Shown here: positions 10,981 to 23,000 of the stretch, in pieces
How positions within the stretch are numbered: position 1 is the stretch's first letter
Layout of the letters: each line of letters begins with the position of its first letter
Made by a program: the position numbers and the translations under genes
Source of the DNA: Liolophura sinensis
Lineage: Eukaryota > Mollusca > Polyplacophora > Chitonida > Chitonidae
NCBI RefSeq assembly: GCF_032854445.1
Contig: NW_027017985.1
Coordinates: forward strand, 100,219 to 164,218
Length of the DNA: 64,000 bases
Reading direction: 5' to 3'
The notes under the pieces: generated by a model
What the model saw: only the letters and a program-made list of their open reading frames with translations
Told to the model about the DNA's origin: nothing
Database searches by the model: none

Positions 10981-11444
10981 AATGCAAAAGTGGAAAAAAC
11001 TGTTCCAGTGCTGCTGGTAAGAGGCTAATCCGACGTATTTTGTGACGAGAAATCAAATGGTGCAAACCGCGTTGCTCTCCGACCAATACTTTTGGCTGTA
11101 GTGACAATTCAATGATTATTTATGTCATAATCACGTGCCCAGCAACGGCTCTTACTCCATGGAAACCAGGGAAATTTGCAATTTTGCGACAGCTGCCGAT
11201 GCCTGGCTCAATTCCGAATCTTTTGGCACCTTACTGAAGTGGGTCAGTGTTCAGTTGTACTTTTTACAGCAGACTGTATCAAGTACCTTGTGTTTTTCAC
11301 GTACAAATGGTGTGGTTTTTCTACACGTAGATAAAGACATTGAGATTGTCTTGCACTTAGAAGTAAGGCAATTGCTGGGTGAGTTAAATGGGCTTAGCCC
11401 AAAGATTTCAGGTCTTCTGGGCTACCGAAGGGCACATAACTTAT

Positions 11445-11446
11445 AT
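11445..11446. other. 13-bp deletion junction in unit 21
   Basis: The usual sequence between acttata and tatagtaatg contains 13 extra bases, gtcaaaagttgaa. Here they are missing, leaving acttatatatag. Short TA-rich direct repeats flank the lost segment, consistent with a slippage or microhomology deletion. Neither of the equivalent units at 16458 and 27432 shares it. Confidence 0.9.
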
Positions 11447-11517
11447 ATAGTAATGACAAGTCGCGATTGTACAGAGTACAGTGTAGCCGATTTCAATTAA
11501 CAAAAAGACCAGGCAAA

Positions 11518-12615
11518 AATGCAAAAGTGGAAAAACTGTTCCAGTGCTGCTGGTAAGAGGCTAATCCGACGTATTTTGTGACGACAAATCGAATGGTGCA
11601 AACCGCGTTGCTCTCCGACCAATACTTTTGCCTGTAGTGACAATTGAATGATCATTTATGTCATAATCACGTGCACAGCAACGGCTCTTACTCCATGGAA
11701 ACCAGGGAAATTTGCAATTTTTCAACAGCTGCCGATGCCTGGCTCAATTCCGCATCTTTTGGCACCTTACTGAAGTGGGTCAGTGTTCAGTTGTACTTTT
11801 TACAGCAGACTGTATCAAGTACCTTGTGTTTTTCACGTACAAATGGTGTGGTTTTTCTACACGTAGATAAAGACATTGAGATTGTCTTGCACTTAGAAGT
11901 AAGGCAACTGCTGGGTGAGTTAAATGGGCTTATCCCAAAGATTTGACGTCTTCTGGGCTACCGAAGGGCACATAACTTATAGTCAAAAGTTGAATATAGT
12001 AATGACCAGTCGCGATTGTACAGAGTACAGTGTAGCCGATTTCAATTAACAAAAAGACCAGGCAAAAATGCAAAAGGGGAAAAACTGTTCCAGTGCTGCT
12101 GGTAAGAGGCTAATCCGACGTATTTTGTGACGACAAATCGAATGGTGCAAACCGCGTTGCTCTCCGACCAATACTTTTGGCTGTAGTGACAATTGAATGA
12201 TCATTTATGTCATAATCACGTGCACAGCAACGGCTCTTACTCCATGGAAACCAGGGAAATTTGCAATTTTTCAACAGCTGCCGATGCCTGGCTCAATTCC
12301 GAATCTTTTGGCACCTTACTGAAGTGAGTCAGTGTTCAGTTGTACTTTTTACAGCAGACTGTATCAAGTACCTTGTGTTTTTCACGTACAAATGGTGTGG
12401 TTTTTCTACACGTAGATAAAGACATTGAGATTGTCTTGCACTTAGAAGTAAGGCAACTGCTGGGTGAGTTAAATGGGCTTAGCCCAAAGATTTGACGTCT
12501 TCTGGGCTACCGAAGGGCACATAACTTATAGTCAAAAGTTGAATATAGTAATGACCAGTCGCGATTGTACAGAGTACAGTGTAGCCGGTTTCAATTAACA
12601 AAAAGACCAGGCAAA
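11518..12615. repeat. Units 22-23, gacgac subtype
   Basis: Two units with gacgacaaatcg, gtgcac and atttgacg. The second has aaaggggaaaaac and gaagtgagtc, the latter creating a stop in the recurrent frame. The same subtype forms a run at 34020-36215. Nothing other than satellite sequence is present. Confidence 0.75.
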
Positions 12616-14261
12616 AATGCAAAAGTGGAAAAACTGTTCCAGTGCTGCTGGTAAGAAGCTAATCCGACGTATTTTGTGACGAGAAATCGAATGGTGCAAA
12701 CCGCGTTGCTCTCCGACCAATACTTTTGGCTGTAGTGACAATTGAATGATCATTTATGTCATAATCATGTGCCCAGCAACGGCTCTTACTCCATGGAAAC
12801 CAGGGAAATTTGCAATTTTTCAACAGCTGCCGATGCCTGGCTCAATTCCGCATCTTTTGGCACCTTACTGAAGTGGGTCAGTGTTCAGTTGTACTTTTTA
12901 CAGCAGACTGTATCAAGTACCTTGTGTTTTTTATGTACAAATGGTGTGGTTTTTCTACACGTAGATAAAGACATTGAGATTGTCTTGCACTTCGAAGTAA
13001 GGCAATTGCTGGGTGAGTTAAATGGGCTTAGCCCAAAGATTTCAGGTCTTCTGGGCTACCGAAGGGCACATAACTTATAGTCAAAAGTTGAATATAGTAA
13101 TGACCAGTCGCGATTGTACAGAGTACAGTGTAGCCGATTTCAATTAACAAAAAGACCAGGCAAAAATGCAAAAGTGGAAAAACTGTTCCAGTGCTGCTGG
13201 TAAGAAGCTAATCCAACGTATTTTGTGACGAGAAATCGAATGGTGGAAACCGCGTTGCTCTCCTACCAATACTTTTGGCTGTAGCGACAATTCAATGATC
13301 ATTGATGTCATAATCACGTGCCCAGCAACGGCTCTTACTCCATGGAAACCAGGGATATTTGCAATTTTTAACAGCTGCCGATGCCTGGCTCAGTTCCGCA
13401 TCTTTTGGCACCTTACTGAAGTGGGTCAGTGTTCAGTTGTACTTTTTACAGCAGACTGTATCAAGTACCTTGTGTTTTTCACGTACAAATGGTGTGGTTT
13501 TTCTACACGTAGATAAAGACATTGAGATTGTCTTGCACTTAGAAGTAAGGCAACTGCTGGGTGAGTTAAATGGGCTTAGCCCAAAGATTTCAGGTCTTCT
13601 GGGCTACCGAAGGGCACATAACTTATAGTCAAAAGTTGAATATAGTAATGACCAGTCGCGATTGTACAGAGTACAGTGTAGCCGATTTCAATTAACAAAA
13701 AGACCAGGTAAAAATGCAAAAGTGGAAAAACTGTTCCAGTGCTGCTGGTAAGAGGCTAATCCGACGTACTTTGTGACGAGAAATCGAATGGTGCAAACCG
13801 CGTTGCTCTCCGACCAATACTTTTGGCTGTAGCGACAATTCAATGATCATTGATGTCATAATCACGTGCCCAGCAACGGCTCTTACTCCATGGAAACCAG
13901 GGATATTTGCAATTTTTTAACAGCTGCCGATGCCTGGCCCAATTCCGCATCTTTTGGCACCTTATAAATGTGGGTCAGTGTTCAGTTGTACTTTTTACAG
14001 CAGACTGTATCAAGTACCTTGTGTTTTTTATGTACAAATGGTGTGGTTTTTCTACACGTAGATAAAGACATTGAGATTGTTTTGGACTTAGAAGTAAGAC
14101 AATTGCTGGGTGAGTTAAATGGGCTTAGCCCAAAGATTTGACGTCTTCTGGGCTACCGAAGGGCACATAACTTATAGTCAAAAGTTGAATGTAGTAATGA
14201 CCAGTAGCGATTGTACAGAGTACAGTGTAGCCGGTTTCAATTAACAAAAAGACCAGGCAAA
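12616..14261. repeat. Units 24-26: M-like right half, R, B
   Basis: Unit 24 has ttatgtac with cacttcgaag, unit 25 (13165) is R-type with ggtggaaacc, and unit 26 (13713) is B-type with ttataaatg, ttttggac, gaatgtag and cagtagcg. Followed by S (14262) and V (14812), this gives an R-B-S-V order identical to that of the right-hand higher-order repeat, 25 kb to the left of its main occurrence. Unit 25 has a one-base deletion (aatttttaacag). Confidence 0.75.
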
Positions 14262-17006
14262 AATGCAAAAGTGGAAAAACTGTTCCAGTGCTACTAGTAA
14301 GAGGCTAATCCGACATATTTTGTGACGAGAAATCGAATGGTGCAAACCGCGTTGCTCTCCGACCAATACTTTTGCCTGTAGTGACAACTGAATGATCATT
14401 GATGTTATAATCACGTGCACAGCAACGGCTCTTACTCCATGGAAACCAGGGAAATTTGCAATTTTTCAACAGCTGCCGATGCCTGGCTCAATTCGAATCT
14501 TTTGGCACCTTACTGAAGTGGGTCAGTGTTCAGTTGTACTTTTTACAGCAGACTGTATCAAGTATCTTGTGTTTTTCACGTACAAATGGTGTGGGTTTTT
14601 CTACACGTAGATAAAGACATTGAGATTGTCTTGCACTTAGAAGTAAGGCAATTGCTGGGTGAGTTAAATGGGCTTTAGCCCAAAGATTTCAGGTCTTCTG
14701 GGCTACCGAAGGGCACATAACTTATAGTCAAAAGTTGAATATAGTAATGACCAGTCGCGATTGTACAGAGTATAGTGTAGCCGGTTTCAATTAACAAAAA
14801 GACCAGGCAAAAATGCAAAAGTGGAAAAACTGTTCCAGTGCTGCTGGTAAGAGGCTAATCCGACGTATTTTGTGACGAGAAATCGAATGGTGCAAACCGC
14901 GTTTCTCTCCGACCAATACTTTTGGCTGTAGTGACAATTGAATGATCATTTATGTCATAATCACGTGCCCAGCAACGGCTCTTACTCCATGGAAACCGGG
15001 GAAATTTGCAATTTTTCAACAGCTGCCGATACCTGGCTCAATTCCGCATCTTTTGGCACCTTATTCATGTGGGTCTGTGGTCAGTTGTACTTTTACAGCA
15101 GACTGTATCAAGTACCTTGTGTTTTTTATGTACAAATGGTGTGGTTTTTCTACACGTAGATAAAGACATTGAGATTGTCTTGCACTAGAAGTAAGACAAT
15201 TGCTGGGTGAGTTAAATGGGCTTAGCCCAAAGATTTGACGTCTTCTGGGCTACCGAAGGGCACATAACTTATAGTCAAAAGTTGAATATAGTAATGACCA
15301 GTCGCGATAGTACAGAGTACAGTGTAGCCGATTTCAATTAACAAAAAGACCAGGTAAAAATGCAAAAGTGGAAAAACTGTTCCAGTGCTGCTGGTAAGAG
15401 GCTAATCCGACGTATTTTGTGACGAGAAATCGAATGGTGCAAACCGCGTTGCTCTCCGACCAATACTTTTGCCTGTAGTGACAATTGAATGATCATTTAT
15501 GTCATAATCACGTGCCCAGCAACGGCTCTTACTCCATGGAAACCAGGGATATTTGCAATTTTTCAACAGCTGCCGATGCCTGGCTCAATTCCGCATCTTT
15601 TGGCACCTTACTGAAGTGGGTCAGTGTTCAGTTGTACTTTTTACAGCAGACTGTATCAAGTACCTTGTGTTTTCACGTACAAATGGTGTGGTTTTTCTAC
15701 ACGTAGATAAACACATTGAGATTGTCTTGCACTTAGAAGTAAGACAATTGCTGGGTGAGTTAAATGGGCCTTAGCCCAAATATTTCAGGTCTTCTGGGCT
15801 ACCGAAGGGCACATAACTTATAGTCAAAAGTTGAATATAGTAATGACCAGTCGCGATTGTACAGAGTACAGTGTAGCCGATTTCAATTAACAAAAAGAAC
15901 ACGCAAAAATGCAAAAGTGGAAAATCTGTTCCAGTGCTGCTAGTAAGAGGCAAATCCGACGTATTTTGTGACGAAAAATCGAATGGTGCAAACCGCGTTG
16001 CTCTCCGACCAATACTTTTGGCTGTAGCGACAATTGAATGATCATTGATGTCATAATCACGTGCACAGCAACGGCTCTTACTCCATGGAAACCAGGGAAA
16101 ATTTGCAATTTTTCAACAGCTGCCGATGCCTGGCTCAATTCCGCATCTTTTGGCACCTTACTGAAGTGGGTCAGTGTTCAGTTGTACTTTTTACAGCAGA
16201 CTGTATCAAGTACCTTGTGTTTTTCAAGTACAAATGATATGGTTTTTCTACACGTAGATAAAGACATTGAGATTGTCTTGCACTTCGAAGTAAGGCAATT
16301 GCTGGGTGAGTTAAATGGGCTTAGCCCAAAGATTTCAAGTCTTCTGGGCTACCGAAGGGCACATAACTTATAGTCAAAAGTTTGAATATAGTAATGACAG
16401 TCGCGATTGTACAGAGTACAGTGTAGCCGATTTCAATTAACAAAAAGACCAGGCAAAAATGCAAAAGTGGAAAAACTGTTCCAGTGCTGCTGGTAAGAGG
16501 CTAATCCGACGTATTTTGTGACGAGAAATCAAATGGTGCAAACCGCGTTCCTCTCCGACCAATACTTTTGGCTGTAGTGACAATTCAATGATTATTTATG
16601 TCATAATCACGTGCCCAGCAACGGCTCTTACTCCATGGAAACCAGGGAAATTTGCAATTTTGCGACAGCTGCCGATGCCTGGCTCAATTCCGAATCTTTT
16701 TGGCACCTTACTGAAGTGGGTCAGTGTTCAGTTGTACTTTTTACAGCAGACTGTATCAAGTACCTTGTGTTTTTTATGTACAAATGGTCTGGTTTTTCTA
16801 CACCTAGATAAAGACATTGAGATTGTCTTGCACTTAGAAGTAGGGCAACTGCTGGGTGAGTTAAATGGCTTAGCCCAAAGATTTCAGGTCTTCTGGGCTA
16901 CCGAAGGGCACATAACTTATAGTCAAAAGTTGAATATAGTAATGACCAGTAGCGATTGTACAGAGTACAGTGTAGGCGGTTTCAATTAACAAAAAGACCA
17001 GGTAAA
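14262..17006. repeat. S-V-N-D module, copy 2, with dense indels
   Basis: Units 27-31 match 8786-11517 at an offset of about 5,477 bp in type order: S with agtatcttg, V, N, D, then the tgattatttatg/ttttgcgacagc unit. Unit 31 becomes L-like in its right half (ggtctgg, ctacacctag, agtagggcaactg). Between about 14,490 and 16,870 there are many single-base indels that the partner lacks. Confidence 0.8.
14490..16870. other. Second single-base indel patch, probable sequence error
   Basis: Stray single-base changes include attcgaatc (loss), gtgtgggttt, gggctttagcc, gcactagaag, gtgttttcacg, gggccttagcc, aagaacacgc, gggaaaattt, aagtttgaat, atgacagtcg, atctttttggc and aaatggcttagcc. The matching units at 9.0-11.4 kb and 25.8-27.9 kb have the usual forms. 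Gains and losses nearly cancel, so unit lengths stay at 547-550 bp. Confidence 0.65.
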
Positions 17007-20000
17007 AATGCAAAAGTGGAAAAACTGTTCCAGTGCTGCTGGTAAGAGGCTAATCCGACGTATTTTGTGACAAGAAATCGAATGGTGCAAACCGCGTTGC
17101 TCTCCGACCAACACTTTTGCCTGTAGTGACAATTGAATGATCATTTATGTCATAATCACGTGCCCAGCAACGGCTCTTACTCCATGAAAACCAGGGAAAT
17201 TTGCAATTTTTCAACAGCTGCCGATGCCTGGCTCAATTCCGCACCTTTTGGCACCTTACTGAAGTGGGTCAGTGTTCAGTTGTACTTTTTACAGCAGACT
17301 GTATCAAGTACCTTGTGTTTTTTATGTACAAATGGTCTGGTTTTTCTACACGTAGATAAAGACATTGAGATTGTCTTGCACTTAGAAGTAAGGCAATTGC
17401 TGGGTGAGTTAAATGGGCTTAGCCCAAAGATTTCAGGTCTTCTGGGCTACCGAAGGGCACATAACTTATAGTCAAAAGTTGAATATAGTAATGACCAGTC
17501 GCGATTGTACAGAGTACAGTGTAGCCGGTTTCAATTAACAAAAAGACCAGGCAAAAATGCAAAAGTGGAAAAACTGTTCCAGTGCTACTAGTAAGAGGCT
17601 AATCCGACGTATTTTGTGACGAGAAATCGAATGGTGCAAACCGCGTTGCTCTCCGACCAATACTTTTGCCTGTAGTGACAATTGAATGATCATTGATGTC
17701 ATAATCACGTGCACAGCAACGGCTCTTACTCCATGCAAACCAGGGAAATTTGCAATTTTTCAACAGCTGCCGATGCCTGGCTCAATTCCGCATCTTTTGG
17801 CACCTTACTGAAGTGGGTCAGTGTTCAGTTGTACTTTTTACAGCAGACTGTATCAAGTACCTTGTGTTTTTCACGTACAAATGGTGTGGTTTTTCTACAC
17901 GTAGATAAAGACATTGAGATTGTCTTGCACTTAGAAGTAAGGCAATTGCTGGGTGAGTTAAATGGGCTTAGCCCAAAGATTTGACGTCTTCTGGGCTACC
18001 GAAGGGCACATAACTTATAGTCAAAAGTTGAATATAGTAATGACCAGTCGCGATTGTACAGAGTACAGTGTAGCCGATTTCAATTAACAAAAAGACCAGG
18101 TAAAAATGCAAAAGTGGAAAAACTGTTCCAGTGCTGCTGTTAAGAGGCTAATCCGACGTATTTTGTGACGAGAAATCGAATGGTGCAAACCGCGTTGCTC
18201 TCCGACCAATACTTTTGCCTGTAGTGACAATTGAATGATCATTTATGTCATAATCACGTGCCCAGCAACGGCTCTTACTCCATGGAAACCAGGGAAATTT
18301 GCATTTTTTCAACAGCTGCCGATGCCTGGCTCAATTCCGCATCTTTTGGCACCTTACTGAAGTGGGTCAGTGTTCAGTTGTACTTTTTACGGCAGACTGT
18401 ATCAAGTACCTTGTGTTTTTCACGTACAAATGGTGTGGTTTTTCTACACGTAGATAAACACATTGAGATTGTCTTGCACTTAGAAGTAAGACAATTGCTG
18501 GGTGAGTTAAATGGGCTTAGCCCAAATATTTCAGGTCTTCTGGGCTACCGAAGGGCACATAACTTATAGTCAAAAGTTGAATATAGTAATGACCAGTCGC
18601 GATTGTACAGAGTACAGTGTAGCCGATTTCAATTAATAAAAAGACCAGGCAAAAATGCAAAAGTGGAAAAACTGTTCCAGTGCTGCTAGTAAGAGGCAAA
18701 TCCGACGTATTTTGTGACGAAAAATCGAATGGTGCAAACCGCGTTGCTCTCCGACCAATACTTTTGGCTGTAGCGACAATTCAATGATCATTGATGTCAT
18801 AATCACGTGCACAGCAACGGCTCTTACTCCATGGAAACCGGGGAAATTTGCAATTTTTCAACAGCTGCCGATGCCTGGCTCAATTCCGAATCTTTTGGCA
18901 CCTTACTGAAGTGGGTCAGTGTTCAGTTGTACTTTTTACAGCAGACTGTATCAAGTACCTTGTGTTTTTCACGTACAAATGGTGTGGTTTTTCTACACGT
19001 AGATAAAGACATTGAGATTGTCTTGCACTTAGAAGTAAGGCAACTGCTGGGTGAGTTAAATGGGCTTAGCCCAAAGATTTGACGTCTTCTGGGCTACCGA
19101 AGGGCACATAACTTATAGTCAAAAGTTGAATATAGTAATGACCAGTCGCGATTGTACAGAGTACAGTGTAGCCGATTTCAATTAACAAAAAGACCAGGCA
19201 AAAATGCAAAAGTGGAAAAACTGTTCCAGTGCTGCTGGTAAGAGGCTAATCCGACGTATTTTGTGACGACAAATCGAATGGTGCAAACCGCGTTGCTCTC
19301 CGACCAATACTTTTGCCTGTAGTGACAATTGAATGATCATTTATGTCATAATCACGTGCACAGCAACGGCTCTTACTCCATGGAAACCGGGGAAATTTGC
19401 AATTTTTCAACAGCTGCCGATGTTTGGCTCAATTCCGAATCTTTTGGCACCTTACTGAAGTGGGTCAGTGTTCAGTTGTACTTTTTACAGCAGACTGTAT
19501 CAAGTACCTTGTGTTTTTCACGTACAAATGGTGTGGTTTTTCTACACGTAGATAAAGACATTGACATTGTCTTGCACTTAGAAGTAAGGCAACTGCTGGG
19601 TGAGTTAAATGGGCTTAGCCCAAAGATTTGACGTCTTCTGGGCTACCGAAGGGCACATAACTTATAGTCAAAAGTTGAATATAGTAATGACCAGTCGCGA
19701 TTGTACAGAGTACAGTGTAGCCGGTTTCAATTAACAAAAAGACCAGGCAAAACTGCAAAAGTGGAAAAACTGTTCCAGTGCTGCTGGTAAGAGGCTAATC
19801 CGACGTATTTTGTGACGACAAATCGAATGGTGCAAACCGCGTTTCTCTCCGACCAATACTTTTGGCTGTAGTGACAATTGAATGATCATTTATGTCATAA
19901 TCACGTGCACAGCAACGGCTCTTACTCCATGGAAACCAGGGAAATTTGCAATTTTTCAACAGCTGTCGATACCTGGCTCAATTCCGCATCTTTTGGCACC

Positions 20001-23000
20001 TTATTCATGTGGGTCTGTGGTCAGTTGTACTTTTACAGCAGACTGTATCAAGTACCTTGTGTTTTTTATGTACAAATGGTGTGGTTTTTCTACACGTAGA
20101 TAAACACATTGAGATTGTCTTGGACTGAGAAGTAAGACAATTGCTGGGTGAGTTAAATGGGCTTAGCCCAAAGATTTCAGGTCTTCTGGGCTACCGAAGG
20201 GCACATAACTTATAGTCAAAAGTTGAATATAGTAATGACCAGTCGCGATTGTACAGAGTACAGTGTAGCCGATTTCAATTAACAAAAAGACCAGGCAAAA
20301 ATGCAAAAGTGGAAAAACTGTTCCAGTGCTGCTAGTAAGAGGCAAATCCGACGTATTTTGTGACGAAAAATCGAATGGTGCAAACCGCGTTGCTCTCCGA
20401 CCAATACTTTTGGCTGTAGCGACAATTCAATGATCATTGATGTCATAATCACGTGCCCAGCAACGGCTCTTACTCCATGGAAACCAGGGAAATTTGCAAT
20501 TTTTTAACAGCTGCCGATGCCTGGCTCAGTTCCGCATCTTTTGGCACCTTACTGAAGTGGGTCAGTGTTCAGTTGTACTTTTTACAGCAGACTGTATCAA
20601 GTACCTTGTGTTTTTCACGTACAAATGGTGTGGTTTTTCTACACGTAGATAAGGACATTGAGATTGTCTTGCACTTAGAAGTAAGGCAACTGCTGGGTGA
20701 GTTAAATGGGCTTAGCCCAAAGATTTCAGGTCTTCTGGGCTACCGAAGGGCACATAACTTATAGTCAAAAGTTGAATATAGTAATGACCAGTCGCGATTG
20801 TACAGAGTACAGTGTAGCCGGTTTCAATTAACAAAAAGACCAGGCAAAAATGCAAAAGTGGAAAAACTGTTCCAGTGCTGCTGGTAAGAGGCTAATCCGA
20901 TGTATTTTGTGACGACAAATCGAATGGTGCAAACCGCGTTTCTCTCCGACCAATACTTTTGGCTGTAGTGACAATTGAATGATCATTTATGTCATAATCA
21001 CGTGCGTAGCAACGGCTCTTACTCCATGGAAACCAGGGAAATTTGCAATTTTTCAACAGCTGCCGATGCCTGGCTCAATTCCGCATCTTTTGGCACCTTA
21101 TTCATGTGGGTCTGTAGTCAGTTGTACTTTTTACAGCAGACTGTATCAAGTACCTTGTGTTTTTTATGTACAAATGATCTGGTTTTTCTACACGTAGATA
21201 AAGACATTGAGATTGTCTTGCACTTCGAAGTAAGGCAATTGCTGGGTGAGTTAAATGGGCTTAGCCCAAAGATTTCAGGTCTTCTGGGCTACCGAAGGGC
21301 ACATAACTTATAGTCAAAAGTTGAATATAGTAATGACCAGTCGCGATTGTACAGAGTACAGTGTAGCCGATTTCAATTAACAAAAAGACCAGGCAAAAAT
21401 GCAAAAGTGGAAAAACTGTTCCAGTGCTGCTGGTAAGAGGCTAATCCGACGTATTTTGTGACGAGAAATCGAATGGTGCAAACCGCGTTGCTCTCCGACC
21501 AATACTTTTGGCTGTAGCGACAATTCAATGATCATTGATGTCATAATTACGTGCCCAGCAACGGCTCTTACTCCATGAAAAACAGGGAAATTTGCAATTT
21601 TTCAACAGCTGCCGATGCCTGGCTCAATTCCGCACCTTTTGGCACCTTACTGAAGTGGGTCAGTGTTCAGTTGTACTTTTTACAGCAGACTGTATCAAGT
21701 ACCTTGTGTTTTTTATGTACAAATGGTCTGGTTTTTCTACACGTAGATAAAGACATTGACATTGTCTTGCACTTAGAAGTAAGACAATTGCTGGGTGAGT
21801 TAAATGGGCTTAGCCCAAAGATTTGACGTCTTCTGGGCTACCGAAGGGCACATAACTTATAGTCAAAAGTTGAATATAGTAATGACCAGTCGCGATTGTA
21901 CAGAGTACAGTGTAGCCGATTTCAATTAACAAAAAGACCAGGTAAAAATGCAAAAGTGGAAAAACTGTTCCAGTGCTGCTGTTAAGAGGCTAATCCGACG
22001 TATTTTGTGACGAGAAATCGAATGGTGCAAACCGCGTTGCTCTCCGACCATTACTTTTGGCTGTAGTGACAATTGAATGATCATTTATGTCATAATCACG
22101 TGCGTAGCAACGGCTCTTACTCCATGGAAACCAGGGAAATTTGCAATTTTTCAACAGCTGCCGATGCCTGGCTCAATTCCGCATCTTTTGGCACCTTACT
22201 GAAGTGGGTCAGTGTTCAGTTGTACTTTTTACAGCAGACTGTATCAAGTACCTTGTGTTTTTCACGTACTAATGGTGTGGTTTTTCTACACGTAGATAAA
22301 CACATTGAGATTGTCTTGCACTTAGAAGTAAGACAATTGCTGGGTGAGTTAAATGGGCTTAGCCCAAATATTTCAGGTCTTCTGGGCTACCGAAGGGCAC
22401 ATAACTTATAGTCAAAAGTTGAATATAGTAATGACCAGTCGCGATTGTACAGAGTACAGTGTAGCCGATTTCAATTAACAAAAAGACCAGGCAAAAATGC
22501 AAAAGTGGAAAAACTGTTCCAGTGCTGCTAGTAAGAGGCAAATCCGACGTATTTTGTGACGAAAAATCGAATGGTGCAAACCGCGTTGCTCTCCGACCAA
22601 TACTTTTGGCTGTAGCGACAATTCAATGATCATTGATGTCATAATCACGTGCACAGCAACGGCTCTTACTCCATGGAAACCAGGGAAATTTGCAATTTTT
22701 CAACAGCTGCCGATGCCTGGCTCAATTCCGCATCTTTTGGCACCTTACTAGAGTGGGTCAGTGTTCAGTTGTACTTTTTACAGCAGACTGTATCAAGTAC
22801 CTTGTGTTTTTCACGTACAAATGGTCTGGTTTTTCTACACGTAGATAAAGACATTGAGATTGTCTTGCACTTAGAAGTAAGGCAATTGCTGGGTGAGTTA
22901 AATGGGCTTAGCCCAAAGATTTCAGGTCTTCTGGGCTACCGAAGGGCACATAACTTATAGTCAAAAGTTGAATATAGTAATGACAAGTCGCGATTGTACA

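Larger units (their letters stand above)
9335..11517. repeat. V-N-D module, copy 1, plus unit 21
   Basis: The units are V (9335), N (9883), D (10432) and a unit with tgattatttatg, ttttgcgacagc and ccgaatc (10981). The same four-unit order appears at 14812-17006 and 25790-27980, and the first three units again at 32373-34019. The last unit here carries a 13-bp deletion at 11445/11446. Confidence 0.85.

Noticed and set aside
18630-18650. AATAAA polyadenylation-like signal (aattaataaaaag)
   Set aside because: It is a single-base variant present in one unit only, with no transcript evidence.
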